DNA of 64,000 bases, taken from NCBI GenBank assembly GCA_019843655.1, contig JACDQD010000003.1, positions 13,022,925 to 13,086,924 of the forward strand, given 5' to 3'. Under the pieces are notes generated by a model that was not told the DNA's origin, did not search any database, and saw only the letters and a program-made list of their open reading frames with translations. The position numbers and the translations under genes are program-made. The stretch comes from Lethocerus indicus. Taxonomy: Eukaryota > Arthropoda > Insecta > Hemiptera > Belostomatidae. Positions 35,156 through 48,849 of this stretch are shown in pieces; positions within the stretch are counted from its first letter, which is position 1; every line of letters begins with the position of its first letter.

Positions 35156-38100
35156 GACTAGTACAGGGCGAATACGGAAGCCGGCAGTTGGACGCCATTA
35201 ATCAGGCGGGCCGCGATAGAGCTACGCGCCCGTGGTGCAATACCGCACCGGGCATACATCATCCGACTACGCCGTGACCATATACGATCTGATAAATACA
35301 CCAACTTGCGTAAGCTTCTGAAGTCGTCGCTGAAATCGCGGGAGGTCTCCGGGAGTACCGGGCTAGGAATTCTATTTTAACACCACTTCTATACAACGCG
35401 ACTTCGTATTTTACCGAAGCAACTTGAAAGTTTAAAACTCCCGCACCTGTCGTCTTCGGATATCGGTTACGGAACGCAGAACACTTTCGGGAGAATCATA
35501 ATTTCAGATCTGTGTGACGTACAAAGTATTCTCGCCAAATTGATTCTGCAGTCTCCGACTTAGTCGTTATTCGACCGCCAGTTAAACAAAAACTATTACG
35601 AGATAGATTACAAAAAATACAAGGCGCAGACTGTAATACTCTGGGTACGGGGACTTGAAGAATACAGAGTAAGGAGGAATTACATCTCCTAACGCGCTGA
35701 TAGGAGAAAATTGCGGTTAGAGCGTTCATCACGAACCCCAATGGCGACGATACTCCGTGCCCATGTTAATAATAATATACATTGGATTTTAGTATTCATT
35801 AAGTTTTATACCCCTTGGACACTATCCGTTGATTCCTGTAATTTCGTGAAGATTAGTGTTTAAAAAACAGTAATTGAAAAAGTCTCATTCTGATTAATAG
35901 GTATATTCGTCTGTCTTTCTTATCTAGAGCTTATGATTCTGTAATAGAGGCTGTAGGGAATTATTAGTATCCCAAATCGAGGGACAAAATTACAAAGTGA
36001 AAGATATCCCTATAATAAATATTCGGGGTTAAAGTTTAATTTTCTTTTGTAACTAAAAGAGATTGCCTGTGTTTATACATGCAAATATAAAGAATCCATG
36101 CTGTACAAAAGGAATTGTCATTTCTCCGTGCAGTATTTTGCCTAATTTGAAGTATTTTGTGGATATTGGGAATATTAACGTTGTTTACAGATATCTACGA
36201 TTTATTAAAATTTCGAAATGAAAATATACGTCATTATGTCATTAGAATTTTCATGGCTGGAATAAAATTTCCTGTCCGTATATTCACACTGCCATTATCC
36301 CCCGTCCCAGAGAGGAACCGTTGCTTTAGGCCGGGAGTTATTTTCGAAACGATTATATTTTTCTTTCTATAGCAAACAAATTCCAGTTTTATAAAATGCG
36401 ATATTTTTGGCCGTAAAATTATTCATTCAGTTATTATTCAGAATTAGCGGCGCAGCGGTATAATCTGTTTAATCGATTTCATCGATATTATTTTGATACT
36501 TCAGGGCCGCGTTTATTCTTGAAAAGCCCTGAAAATTCTTCCCTTCCTGCCGCCCGTCCCGTCCGCGCTAATATTCTTCATCCTGTATAAATACCGAACA
36601 TTACTTTTTGATGAGAAGATAATTATGTTGCCAACCCTTCGGTAAGTGTTGTTGCCATCGTAGAAATACTTTCCGGAAATTATATTCCTTCCGTTAAAAA
36701 GTAAATTCAATTTTACAGTGCTCGGCTGAATTTGAAACGATTTGTTCCGTTATTGAAACATTTATGTATACTATGGAAAATATTCGAATCATAGCTTTCT
36801 GAGGATAACAAATTAAATATACGATTTGTTATTGAGTGAAATTAGTTTATTGTAATAATATCTGTAAAATTTTAATCAACACTTGCGATGGCGTACTTAG
36901 AATATTTCATACGTGGCATGAGATAAAGTTACAGTATCTATGAAATCTTGGACATGAGTCGGTGGTTGACGGTTTTGCATATTTATTTTTTTTTCATTTA
37001 AACAAACCGTAAGTGTATGACTTGGCCGTTATCTAGTCATATCTCCAAGTCATGAAGTTCTAACCAACCCGAGGGGGGAATAATTGAATTTAACTTTCGT
37101 CGTTATCGGTGCCACGTCTGTTTTCATAAGAATCGGCGAAACTTGTTATCATAGGGCCGCGATTTTTATCGCTGGTCCCCTCGTAAAAACTGGTATAAAA
37201 TTGTCCGAGTTACAGGTATATATCGAGTCGTGTCGCCCCTCCGAGAGAGGAGAGATGGCTATCTTCTTCGCGGTCGGGTCGTGCCCACGGACGAGATCTC
37301 AGCCAATCGGGCTTATAATATGACTTGACCCATTTAGCCCGACGACCCATTATTTATTGGCTGAGAAACCTCGCCGCCGCCGATGTCGCTCTCCATAAAA
37401 CATGCCGTTCCGTGACTTCTCGACCTAACGAAGCCCGGCCGTCACGCCTCCCCAGCCCCGAGAGACAGCTTCCCCAATGTCTATCTAGACCAGGCTCACA
37501 GAAAATAGATCGATAAATATATCCCAGTCGATATCCCAATGCGGTTTCACCGGATTGAATCGAGTCTTAACCGTTTCCTGCGGCCTCAAATCTCGATTGC
37601 TCTGTATCCATCCGACACTTAACAAGGATTGACGACTCAAAGATGATTTGCAATAATTTTTGCTAGTTTACTATTATATAGAGACTGGGACCCTGTTCTT
37701 TTCTCCTAAGAAACATTACTGACGCATTTAATAGTGTGTTGACTGAGCGCACTGTTACTGCGATAGTGGCCGTGTCTTTGACAGAACAATAATAGTGTTA
37801 CGACGACGCACAGTGAATGGCATTTAAGCTTTCGCTTGTGACCGCTTCCAGGACTGTATTCCCTCCGGTCTATCAATCATCAGGCACGCTATCGGAACAA
37901 AGAAATCTTATTCATTCCAATCTCTTCGGCGTCTCAGAGCCCGCACAACAAACAGGCGTTTTCTAGATACCACCTCGTCGATTCCTTTAACAAATCTTGA
38001 ACAAAATGACAAATAAGATGCGATTCCAGATTAGTCATTTTCGTATAAGTTAATTGGTCTATTTGGCAGGTCTGCAGTTTCAAAGTTCAACCGCTCTACT

Positions 38101-38320
38101 ATAGCGACGTTTCAGAGAGCATTGCTTGAGTGCACATTACATTCCAAACTACCAGTCTTCCCCGTTTAAGAAAAAATATACAATGCCTACCAAGGAATAT
38201 ACCATTTCATTTATCAAATCTCTTTACAATCGGTTGTCTTAGTTGTTTGTTGGCAAAACTAAGTCATGACAATAGTTAAATGTTGTAAACGGAAATTAAT
38301 GCTAGGGCGCTAGGCTTGGC
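35156..38320. other. Non-coding sequence with GC-rich patches
   Basis: GC-rich at 35156-35370 and 37200-37500, AT-rich elsewhere. The 37.2-37.5 kb patch contains GAGAGAGGAGAG, CCAAT and CTTATAATA within about 90 bases, a promoter-like arrangement without any supported downstream gene. A 79-codon frame at 37084-37323 is unrecognised. Confidence 0.35.
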
Positions 38321-38720
38321 TCTGAGGACTGGGACTTTTTTGCACACGTCGTTCCGTAGTAGGCGGCCGGTTTCTCGTTAGTAGGCGGGCGCGTTTCGTC
38401 AATTGTGATGGGAGGGACGGGTCCCGCCGATTAATGAAGACTTGCCGGCTGGTGGGGGCAGACCCCAGCCCCAGGCCCCAAGCCGCAAGCCCCAAGCCCC
38501 AGCCTCAGCCCCGGCGCGGCTAATAACGGGTCACGGCGGGGCCTCCCAATTAGCGGCCGGCTCTTTCTCACGCCGCTCCAGGAAGCCCCTATAAGGCCAT
38601 TATTTAAATGTCAACTAATTCCGCCGACTTATCGAGGAGGACGACCCGACCCGTATCGAGAATTTGCTCACTTTCCCCATTGTAATTTTTGCCTCGTCCC
38701 GTGTCGACGTGTCGCCAATT
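38321..38720. other. GC-rich block with a C4-tract cluster
   Basis: Six CCCC tracts occur at 38463-38466, 38469-38472, 38476-38479, 38490-38493, 38497-38500 and 38509-38512, separated by AG, AGG, AAG or longer loops. The minus strand therefore has six GGGG tracts and can in principle form a G-quadruplex. The rest of the block is CpG-rich (GCGGCCGGC, CCTATAAGGCC). The 61-codon minus-strand frame is a by-product. Confidence 0.7.
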
Positions 38721-41607
38721 GAATTATTTAAGAAACGTTTCTTCCTAGAAGAACCGTAATTCTATAATTACTACTAATATATATACACGATCTCCTGATT
38801 ATCCCATATACGTATGTAATTTGTACATTTTCCGTGACTGTAGAGTTGATTTGGTTTCAGAACGCACTCTTAGTTGCAGCGTTAATTCGTAATATCCTGC
38901 GCTAATTCACAGTTGCCACCTTCTTTCTAACTAGAAAATATCTCAGCTCCTTCTTATTCTCACTGCGCTTACCTTTTTCTATACACCGACAATATTACAT
39001 CTATTAATTCATTATATACACACATTATCTACTCTGTGTAACACATTTACGCTATTTTAAAGGTAAAATTGTATGCATGGTGAGTTCCGGAAAATATTTT
39101 ACTCAGGATATAATAAAATAAAATTGTTTTTAGAATAATTTTTATTTCGCTAATATAAAAATGGAACCGCTTGTTAATACTAAAATTTTTATCAAAATAA
39201 ATTACCTCCAGAAAAATGCATGCTGTCAATGCATATTATTTCCAATTGAGAGTAAACCTGTCTGTGTGTAATTCACGCCTTTAATATATTGTTCTCAGCG
39301 GGTATGTCACTATTAAAGATACACCTAATGCCCGGCTTATTTCTGAGGGAGCAGTGCGCGATATGCGGAATTCGACCGGTTACATAATTTCCTGGCGGTC
39401 GATTTTCCGCACCGACTGGGCTCAAACGGGCGCCCGGAAGTTGAAAAACTTTTATGTAAGTCGCTCAAAAGAGAAAAAAATAGCGGAAAAACGCGTTACA
39501 TAAAAATTATTGGCTTTCGTGACGTTTCATCAAATTCTGCTACCATATCAAATTTCACGGATACTGTTGGCTTTCAAATTCAAATAAATCTTGATTTAAA
39601 TTTTTAATTTACTTCAAAAAACAAATTTATTAAATTGAATGTTAATTATCGAGGTCTGACAGAAGATTGATAGTCGCCGCTTGAATAATTTAATTTTGAA
39701 ATAAAAACACCGCGCTGCCCACATAGTTCGAGTCATTCATTGTAGTTAGAGTGGCCGGCCATAAAAATTGTTATCGGAGTATTATTTTATAGGAGCGCGG
39801 GTGCTTTCAAGGGGACGGGCTTGTTGCAGTTTGAGCACGGGCAAGCCACAGCTACACAACGCCGGATTGCGACAGTCGGCCGTGTTGTATGGTAATAACG
39901 GAACTGAGGCCGAGATACAAATATGGAAGTAATTATTTCGCTTTACGTCACTTCTGTTTGGTTCTTAACCCTGATGTAAATCAAGGAATGCCTGCAATAT
40001 ATTTTTTTTTCTAATCAGAACTCGAACGCCCGACCGCCATTACCATATTTCCCTACGTCCTTCTTCATATATGGTATGATTGTCTTGGTACTATGCAGAG
40101 TGAGATATCGGTGTAGAGATTGATTATTCGCGGGGTTTAATTGCGTTATTTATATGTTTTCCGATATCTCCAATTATTTTGAAAATTATAAACCAACTTC
40201 TCATTAATTTTTTGTCATGTGAGTTTTTGTCAAGGTCACCATGAACAGCCGCTGACACGTATTAGATTGATAGAAACTGTTAATAGAAAATTAAATTTCA
40301 GTTTCGTAAATTCATACGTCACAAATGAGCGTTATCCGTATAGGCGTATAAATATATAAATTTAAATTACCTATAACAAGACAACTCGAAACGTAGTTCT
40401 TGTATACAAAAAAATATGGCCATATAATTTTAAATTGAACAGACTGACTTATTATAACTTATGTTGTAAGAACGGTGCCATAACATTTCATATCATAATT
40501 AATATTATGCTGCATCAGAGTTACGGACTATTAATACTGAAGTATCAGTAAAGGGGGCAGGTAGAACTAAAATCAACGACCGGGAAATCCGTCCAGATGC
40601 GGCGTGATTGTTCCATTCATACTTTTTATATCGTATACTTTATTGACTCTCGAATTTACATTCGAAAAAATTGTTCATTAACTTAAGCTCATTAAATGAC
40701 ATTCTAGCAGTGTAACAACAGTGTCCGTTTTGAATATTATCGACGGTGATGAGGAAGTGTCTGCGCGTAATTAAATAATCTGAGTTTTTTATTGAATAGA
40801 CATAAAACTAAAATTGAATTTAATGAAAGGAAAAACGGTTTTAAACAGAGTTTTAAACAGCGCCAAAATAAGTTAATTCTCCGCCATAAACCAACTCCAA
40901 CGAGCTTCCAGATGACGTTTTTATGCAATCGAAAAAGCCGCATTAATTCAAGCGTTTAATCGTTTTTCATTCCACTCTTTCCAGTTATTTAACACACCGT
41001 AAAATAAGCTCGGGGATCCTAATTTCTGTGTATTATGATACGAATTCTTTTTACGAGATCCGCAATTACGCTTCTGAAATTCGTAATTAAGTAGAACGGG
41101 GAGCGTGGTAGAGTTCGGAGGATTTCGAAACCGAAACCGACACCGTTGGATAACTGGTCGGTTTAGGCAATTTTCAATTAGCGACAAGTTTTGCACCGGT
41201 TATTAAGGTTGTTGAAAGGTCAATCGCCTTTAGTTCCTAGGGCCGAGCACCGTTCTTGCGTTTGGAAATGCGGCAATTTCGCTATTTCTATGACCCTGGA
41301 CATGTCCGGGTATTTCACCGCATTCATTAGATGATCGCACACAATATGTTTCGAGATTAAAAAAAATCGAATTTAAAACGTTTCTTTAAAAGATTATACA
41401 TATATTATGGATGTATATTTATACATCGAAGAAATTACGGACATTTTTTTCCATTGAAGGTCTATATATCATCATTAAGCTGGAAAATGCGGTCTGAGAA
41501 TCGCTTGCATCGGGTAAAAGTGAAAGTTTCCACTTTCTCTGTTTAATAATACATTATTTCGTCCCAAATAAGATGCTGTAGTTACATTCTGTTCAGAGAT
41601 ATTTTAG
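38721..41607. other. AT-rich non-coding sequence
   Basis: No gene recognised. One structured hairpin lies at 39853-39889 (TACACAAC GCCG ... CGGC C GTGTTGTA): 12 paired bases, one bulge, 12-base loop. A GC-rich patch sits at 39340-39450. Confidence 0.4.
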
Positions 41608-41904
41608 GACGATCTTCGGGGTATAGCGGCTAAATTTTGCCCGAGAGGCTTTGACGCCGAAGTCTGTCGGTGGAACGGCCCCTGGGGATGTGTTCCACAT
41701 GCCGGCCGAAGGGAACCTGATCCAAGACCGACCGCTGGTACTGGCAAAGTGGGCTTTTTTTGTGGCCGGCGGACAAGTTGGTCCGGCTCCAAACTGGTCG
41801 AGGAAGAAGAGGATGAGGACAACCCCGACCGAGGGCCGCTCGCCCCAAATTGCACCGGCCGTCCCCGAAACCCGCTGCCCTATTCAGATAACCAACGCCT
41901 CTGA
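41608..41904 (+). other. Candidate coding fragment with an acidic run, unrecognised
   Basis: A GC-rich block open in several frames. One plus-strand frame runs from just after a TAG (41605-41607) to a TGA at 41902-41904, 98 codons without an ATG start. It contains LVEEEEDEDNPDRGPLAPN, with the acidic run at about 41800-41820. A second plus-strand frame (41651-42067, 138 codons) and two minus-strand frames are open over the same bases, so no single frame is favoured. No clear splice sites. Confidence 0.13.
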
Positions 41905-42689
41905 TCATGCATCCTGCGTTTTTCAGAGGCCGACCCTCTCGGTTTATTTTTTTGACTTACTGCTTTCTTTTCACCGGTTCCGGAATGTTCTTGCTTGCCC
42001 GAAATTAGTTCCCGGAGAAAAACGCTTCTTCAGAATGCGGTTAATAAATATTCTTAGACTAAACTAAATACGAAGCAGTTTTTAATATGACGGATACTTG
42101 CAGTATTCAGAAACTCTGCTATACTCTGTGTTCTACAGACCTGACAAACTCTTAAACCAAACTTAATGTAAGGACGAAGGAAACCCCTCGAGGAAATTTA
42201 CCGCAGTAAATCTTAAGGATTTCGTAATATAATAAAACTCGCAATATTCTTTCAGTTTAGATTAATAGTCTCAGTATGGGGAGATATACTGCGGGGCAAA
42301 GCAACTGCCACATTCGTAGGTTTGTTCCTAGAATATTATCTAAGGTTAGCGAAGTGAATTTTGAACCGCGTCGAACATACTGATAGGATTAGCATTTATC
42401 CAAAATAGAATATCAATATTCATTTCCAAAATTGTTTCACCGTTTAAAGGATACCATTGCAATCAGCCGCGGGAATGCTTTATAAGACAAATGCCGATAG
42501 GAATTAGGCCGAAGTTACTTTTCTATTCCGATTATGACCGGCCGGGCGATATTCGAATGCAAATCAAATGCATATTTATTCAATTCGAATTAGAAAACTG
42601 ATTCAGCGGGCTAATCGCTAATCGCTTCCCGGCCGGTGGACCGGTGGCGTGTTCATCGATATCTCCGTATGCGGTGTGTTGTGTGACGC

Positions 42690-42691
<2 letters not shown>
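41905..42691. other. Non-coding sequence
   Basis: AT-rich, becoming GC-rich at 42530-42690, with CCGGTGGACCGGTGG (a short tandem duplication) near 42633 and TAATCGCTAATCGC near 42613. Confidence 0.35.

Positions 42692-42763
<72 letters not shown>
42692..42763. repeat. (CA)n microsatellite, 36 units
   Basis: An uninterrupted AC/CA run of 72 bases, flanked on the left by TGTGTTGTGTGACGCCT and on the right by GGGTGCGCGCTCGAG. The left flank is rich in TGTG, so it can pair with the run. Confidence 0.99.
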
Positions 42764-42765
<2 letters not shown>

Positions 42766-45700
42766 GTGCGCGCTCGAGTGAGCCCGATATAATCAGAAAC
42801 AAATGCGTTTTTCGTGACCCGTACACTTAATATAATGCCGATAGACTCCGTAGTGTGAGCGCGCCTGTTAATGGGAGGCGACGCAGGTGTAGAGGCACCT
42901 GCCTAAATTATGTCGGCCTTAATAAGGCAGACCTATCCGAGCGTGGAGCTGATTGCCCGAGGCCGAGAAAACGTGGAAAACCCAGGAACAACTATTTGCT
43001 TAGAAACGGGCTAATTATTGACTTAATCTATATATTCCAGCTAAGTATTTTCGTGCTAATCAAAGATTCGAATTTATTTTTATTACTACCGCAACCAAGA
43101 TATGCAATTTAAATCGATGTGCGTGCAGTATTGCTTATTATTATTGTATTTATTAGTACGATTAATACAAATATTTTTCAATAAGGTAAGCATTCATTTT
43201 GGTAGAGCACCGTAATTTCAAGAGTCAGGTTACGCAACCGCCCTAGAATTCATATCCTATTATAGGGTTTAAATATTGCTGGCGGTACATCCCGGGCCTG
43301 CTTAATCTACAAGGAGTTTCTCTCTGTTTCGTCGATCCAAAATTATTTATGAGTGGTGAAACGGGTACTACGCGGGCCCCCAGGGCTGGGTCAAGAGGCC
43401 CCGATACACCGGGACTCGGCTGTAGCCAACTGTCCCTATAAGGAGACGTTGGGGTCGGCGTTTATGATGATGCGAAATCTCCCGTTTAGTCGGGGTCATT
43501 TTTATTATGCAAATTTTTTTCTCCCTCTACCGGTCGTAAAAACCCGAGGAGGGGACATTTATTCGATTCGAAATGGAAAAATGAAACTTTATCTCGAGAC
43601 TTTACCGAGTGAACTATTGACGACGGCGGTCAGCATCGAAGGTCAATTCGATTCCCAACTATCGACTCCGTGTCTGCGCATTATTTACTCGAATACCAAA
43701 TTTGTAGGTACACGATGGAATTATAATATTGCCCAGTGACCGTGTCGCGATTCTAGAATGACGTTTCTGAGAATGACGACCGGTTACATGTCTTGCGCCA
43801 CCGCGCGTTAATTTCAACGTTTGCCCGCGATCCAATTCCGCTCGAATTCCATGTTTCCAATCTTATACAACGTCGTTTCTGGTACGCCTTATACGACCGA
43901 TAATTGCGGACAATAATAGTCGGATAGATATGGTCGGTGTATATTCGGTGGAAATTACCCTGGCTAAGCGGCCATTGGGGGCTCGAAAGAATTCGAGTCC
44001 GAGGGCGATTCGACAATCGGGAAAGGAAAATAACTCGCAAGTGCCCAGTCCGCTTAAATCGATACGAAAGAATGCAGTTAATTCCTCCGACCAGGCGACT
44101 AATGATTGTGTAAAAGGAGAATTGGCTGTATTTAGGCTCATGGTAGAGATTGTCATTGTGATCGGATCTTAATGAGCGGAAACGGTCTGGACTTGAGCAC
44201 ACTAACTTCGCTTTCGCGGAATAACATCTGGGCTCACTTAAATACAAATTGAAAGTGTCAACATTGCTTTTTGCTTGAACAATTTAATTTTATGTCACTC
44301 TACTTTTAAAACTTACAGAAGCACTGTCGCGTTTCCTTTCTTCATACTGTACTTTTGTACAAAATATTACACCACTGTACTGACAACCCTGACAAAACGA
44401 ATGTACAATCTGGTTGTTGTTTGATAATTTCACATGTTTTTCAATATTCCCAAGAATCAATAAACTATTTCAAGTTAATCGATCGTTTTTCAAGACCTCC
44501 TCTAAATTCCAACAAGGCGGCGCGATACCGTCTGGGTATAATTACGGCCGATACATAATTTCCGGCCCCTAACCAGACTGAAATATTTCAAGCCCCTTAT
44601 TTTTGGTTCCGAATTGAAAGCCACCATTTTTCCAATTGTTGACGCTAATTGGGTACGCTGCGGAGACCGGAATCGAACGGCCCCAGGTTACGAAACGGGG
44701 CCCGTGGCGGACACCCACAACGCCCGAATCGCCGGATTTTATTTTATTTAAGACCGATTTCACTCCGGCGTACGGCTTAAGTGCTCGCGATTTCTCAATG
44801 CCGTACGACAGGTACTTGGCATTAGGCGAACGCTACGATTTACGAGACACTGGCTAAAACCAATAACCGGTCTGTAAAGAGTGGCGGAGGCGGTACAATA
44901 AAAGGTCGACTGATTTTCACTTACCAATCCGGAGATACAATAACAATAACTGTTTCAGGACGGCGTTTAAGATGCAGGCTGCGACCAGTAACGGTACCGA
45001 GGGGAAACAAATCGGTTTTAATTAACGAAGAAACTTTTAGTGCTAGTGCCGTTTCATTAGTGCTCCCGACGACAATTGTACGACGGTTCACGCGTTCTTG
45101 CATTAACGATTACTAAGGTACCATAAGCGATAGAAATTAACACTTCTTTAAAATATATTTCTCTAGACAAATCAGCGGTTTGTATTGTTTTTATTTTATT
45201 ACTTACAAATTAATCAAAGAAAGGGCAACGTGAACGAGTGTCGACCTACGAATTTCCCGCCAGTGGTATAAAATATATGCCGGATATGATCACGAGTTTT
45301 TGGTTTTATATGGTAATATGTGCAAAATTGGATTGAGCAATACAAAAGGAGCTATCCATATGTCTTAATTATCATAAATGAGTCATTGAATAATATAAAC
45401 AACGAAGGGTAGGAATATCTGTGTTTTACAAGATATAATCCCTCGAATTACTGTTATTACTGAAAACGTGGATAGAATCGGCACGCGAGATTTAAAATAT
45501 GCAAGTTCACAGGTCGCAGTATGATGTTATGGTAGGGAATCTGAATTTTCCATCCGGATCAATTATTTATAACGCGAATGTACAAATTATAAATGCGATA
45601 TATAAATAACGAAAATTTCACTATTTAATGAATTTATCGCAGATAAGGTCCTTTTATTTTCCAAAAAGAAACGAGCATATCCTTCATTTATTTTTTATTA

Positions 45701-45889
45701 GCATAACCGACGCTGACGGTGCTCAATGAGTCACGAGTAGCGCCTCAACGGATGCAAATAACTTACATCCGCAAACTGCACTTTAGCAATATATTAACCG
45801 GATGAATTTAATGCTCGTCGTATTATGCATGAGTAAATTATACTCGCTAACAACGTTATTGAGACTATGAGAAATATCGGTATAAACTG
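42764..45889. other. Non-coding sequence with GC-rich patches
   Basis: GC-rich at 42830-42990, 43340-43480 and 44500-44870. Frames of 80-164 codons at 43353-44247 overlap on both strands and in several registers, so none is supported. The minus-strand GTTCGATTCCGG at about 44664-44675 looks like a tRNA T-loop, but the stem and acceptor do not pair. AT-rich from 45110 to 45880. Confidence 0.35.
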
Positions 45890-46560
45890 ATGGTGGGCGG
45901 GGGGAGGATAAAAGAACCGGTTTCCCGGGAGGATCGAATTCGCTCGGATTCGTTAAAAATGGATTACGGTATTGGTTCCGGATAAAGTCACGAAATATGG
46001 GATTTAAATTTGGGATAGTGAATTTCGATAATGGGGGCCGAAAATATTTTATGCCTAACGAACCGGCGGATGGGCGTTGTGCCCCTTTTCTTCAGCCCTC
46101 CGAATTGGAGCCGGCTCGAGCGCCCAATTAGGCCCCCTCCAGAACGGACGACGTTGTTTATACCGCTGTCCTTTGGAGGCGGTAGTGCCACCGCCCGGGT
46201 GCCGTTGTATACGGCAAAGCCGATCGGCAGCCGCTCCGGTAATGAGTTCCTAATTGAAAGTTCCCCCCTCGGGTTGATTTGCGATGGACGGGTCCGCCCG
46301 GGTATATTTTTTTAGCCCGAGAATTTTTTCCCCCCGTCGACCGGTCGCGTTCCGTGGGCCGAACGGTAACGATTTTTAACGGTAATTGGCCAATTGGTAC
46401 CCGCTCCTAGCATTGCGCAATACCCGATTATGTATCCCTTTCCTCCCTCCCTCCCTCCCTGCAAAACCGAGGTTTCAAATTACCGGTCCCAGAGCTTAGG
46501 CGTGGCCCAGTTACGGGGAACCGCACCGGCAAATCAGCGGTCGAACATCGAACGGCGAGG
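45890..46560. other. CpG-rich block with TAATTG/CAATTA words
   Basis: GC-rich, with GCCCAATTAGGCCCC, CTAATTGAAAG and GGTAATTGGCCAATTGG. A (CCCT)n run lies at 46441-46460. The 94-codon frame at 46031-46315 has no recognised domain and a minus-strand frame overlaps it. Possible regulatory block. Confidence 0.35.
46441..46460. repeat. (CCCT)n microsatellite
   Basis: TCCTCCCTCCCTCCCTCCCT, about five tetranucleotide units, inside the CpG-rich block. Confidence 0.95.
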
Positions 46561-47561
46561 AAATTGTTCTTTGCGCAGTTTTCCATATATTGCAATAATC
46601 ATTTCGCCTTTTTTCATAATGCTAAATGCGAAGTAAAATTTAACATTCGGCAGATAACAGAACACATCCAGCTTGTGGCCCGGATGTGGATCGGTTTAGT
46701 TTTTTCGCAGTTCTCAGTGGCATTTGTCGACTCACATGCTGTCAGGGCTATCATTACCCTTCCACTAAGGGTTGACCGGGTTACATTACTGAATTTAAAC
46801 CTGAACATTGTAGAATTCTGGCCCCCATCATGGACAAATGACTGATCTAGTTACTTGATTTTCATTTCTTACTGCGCTCACTTATAAGAATAACTAAATA
46901 TCCGGTAATACAGAAGAAACAAATCAGTGTTATGATTACAATTTTAAAAACATTCATATCATATGTAAGAATTTGTCGGAAATAAACAAATACCAATATT
47001 CTTATATTGACTCACGTTAGCTCATTCATTATCCCTGGTTATTTGCCATACAAAAATTACTGATAGTACTGCCTATTACGTTATCAAACGACTTTTATTA
47101 TTTGAGGAATCGAGTTCTGGGCACGATTAAAATTCTTATCACGAGATCGAGAATTGGGACCGATCCCACACGATAAATTAACCGATTCCCGATATATACA
47201 ACGCATAATTATTTCGACACACGATTTCGACGGAATCGTAACTCTCTCCGCCTACTCCTCCAGCAGGGGCTTAATTACAGGCCCCGGGGATTGGTTCGCC
47301 CGAAAGTACGACTGCAATGGCGGACCCCGACGAAAGCGGATAATTGATATTATTTTTGGATCCGAATTGAGGCCTTTTGTTTTCCGGATATTTGTGCCGA
47401 ATCAACTTCATAGAATTGGGTTAAAGACCAATATGTATATTATTGGAGACAAACTTAATGGTTTACATTAATTTCCTTTCTACTACTGTAGTACTACATT
47501 TCTGCGGTTTTACATATTGCAGCGTGATGTAGCTAAAGTTGCTGATACATGCGATCGCCAT
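46561..47561. other. Non-coding sequence
   Basis: Opposing frames at 46564-46845 and a 105-codon plus-strand frame at 47154-47471 are unrecognised. Nothing else supported. Confidence 0.35.
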
Positions 47562-47622
47562 ACTGTTATTAAGTTATTGTAAGTTATACTGTTATTGTAA
47601 GTTATACTTTTATTGTAAGTTT
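47562..47622. repeat. 18-bp tandem repeat, about 3 copies
   Basis: TTATTGTAAGTTATACTG starts at 47574 and 47592 (the second copy ends in T) and a partial copy begins at 47610. An imperfect copy (ACTGTTATTAAG) precedes them. Each unit contains TGTAAGT, which resembles a splice donor, but only by repetition. Confidence 0.9.
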
Positions 47623-48849
47623 TTTAACGTTGGCCAAATATAGAATTAAAGACATATGGTTTTCTTAGTAGAAATAAGTATGATTCCCAATTATCGGGCA
47701 TAATAATAAATATTTGAACGCGGATTATTGTTCCTTGAAAAATATTTCTTTCTAACGCATGACCCAAATTGTAAGTACCGCTCAGGGACGAGTAGTCCGC
47801 GTTTTTTGGCGCTCCCCAAAATCAGGTTCGACGATAATAAAAAAGGTGGCGCTAAAGAAAAAGATCAGGCTGTTATGTGCCACCTTTCCGCTCATATGCC
47901 GCCCGTCATCTTTAATTAGCCCCGCTTCTTTTTTGAGGCTCATTCGTGGAGGGCCTCGACCCAGCCCCGGCCTAGCTGGTTTGAATTTCCCCGGCGGTCC
48001 AATAACGGGCTCAATCCGCGCTCCAACCTCCGTAGAACAAAATACGCGGCGATAGTAATTTTTACCTTTTCCGGGATTTACGCCGCTCATTGAATATTGC
48101 TCGTTTCGAACGGTATCTAATGAGGTGAATGAGAGAATCGTTCGGAGAAGGGGCTCAGAAAAATTATTAGCTGCGGGTTTCAGAAAAAAAAGGAACGATA
48201 GAGATAATCGAGGAGACTAGGCGAACGATGATTAAGAGGAATCCTCGACCCCGACCGTCCAGGAATCCTTGCCGTTCGCATGTCCGATTGGCGGTTGTTG
48301 CGATCCGCGAGTTTTAAATTTGCGGGACCTTTAGTCAAGGTATGTTTAACATCTGATTTATGCATTCGCGTCCACGGTGGCGGGTGATAGGCACAGCAAG
48401 ACCTGCGGCTGTGATTATCACTCCCCAGTCATATTGATGAACGTTTAATTCATCCCGTAATTAGGTGGCTTCGTATACTCACCAACATTTTCATGCCTCT
48501 TAATTTATAGCCGAATACATTTATAGAGCTAAATAAACATCCATTTAAAAACTTCAATATTAACGCAAATAATATACGAAAACAAATATCTAAACCGGAA
48601 CCGGACACCAGTGGCTTTTCCACAGTTGGTAGTTTTTATTTCATTGAGACGTTATTTTATGGCATTTGTCGAAATTATTCGCTAATTTGGAATATTTTTA
48701 TTATTGCCACCTTCGTTATCCAACCCCTATTCGGTTCGTGTCGGTTGCCGAAGGAGCAAAACTGAACCGAACGCTGTGGAAAATGGTGACATTCCTTTTT
48801 TATAACTGATTAATCCAAACGATTAACTGCATTGAAAATAGACCGCGGG
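47623..48849. other. Non-coding sequence
   Basis: A GC-rich patch at 47790-48080 with overlapping frames of about 100 codons on both strands; AT-rich elsewhere. No gene recognised. Confidence 0.35.

Noticed and set aside
43753..44247. 164-codon minus-strand frame
   Set aside because: Three other frames are open over the same CpG-rich bases and the translation has no recognisable domain or splice signals.
44640..44720. Possible tRNA gene on the minus strand (GTTCGATTCCGG)
   Set aside because: The T-loop word is good but the T-stem does not pair and no acceptor or anticodon arm is found at proper spacing.
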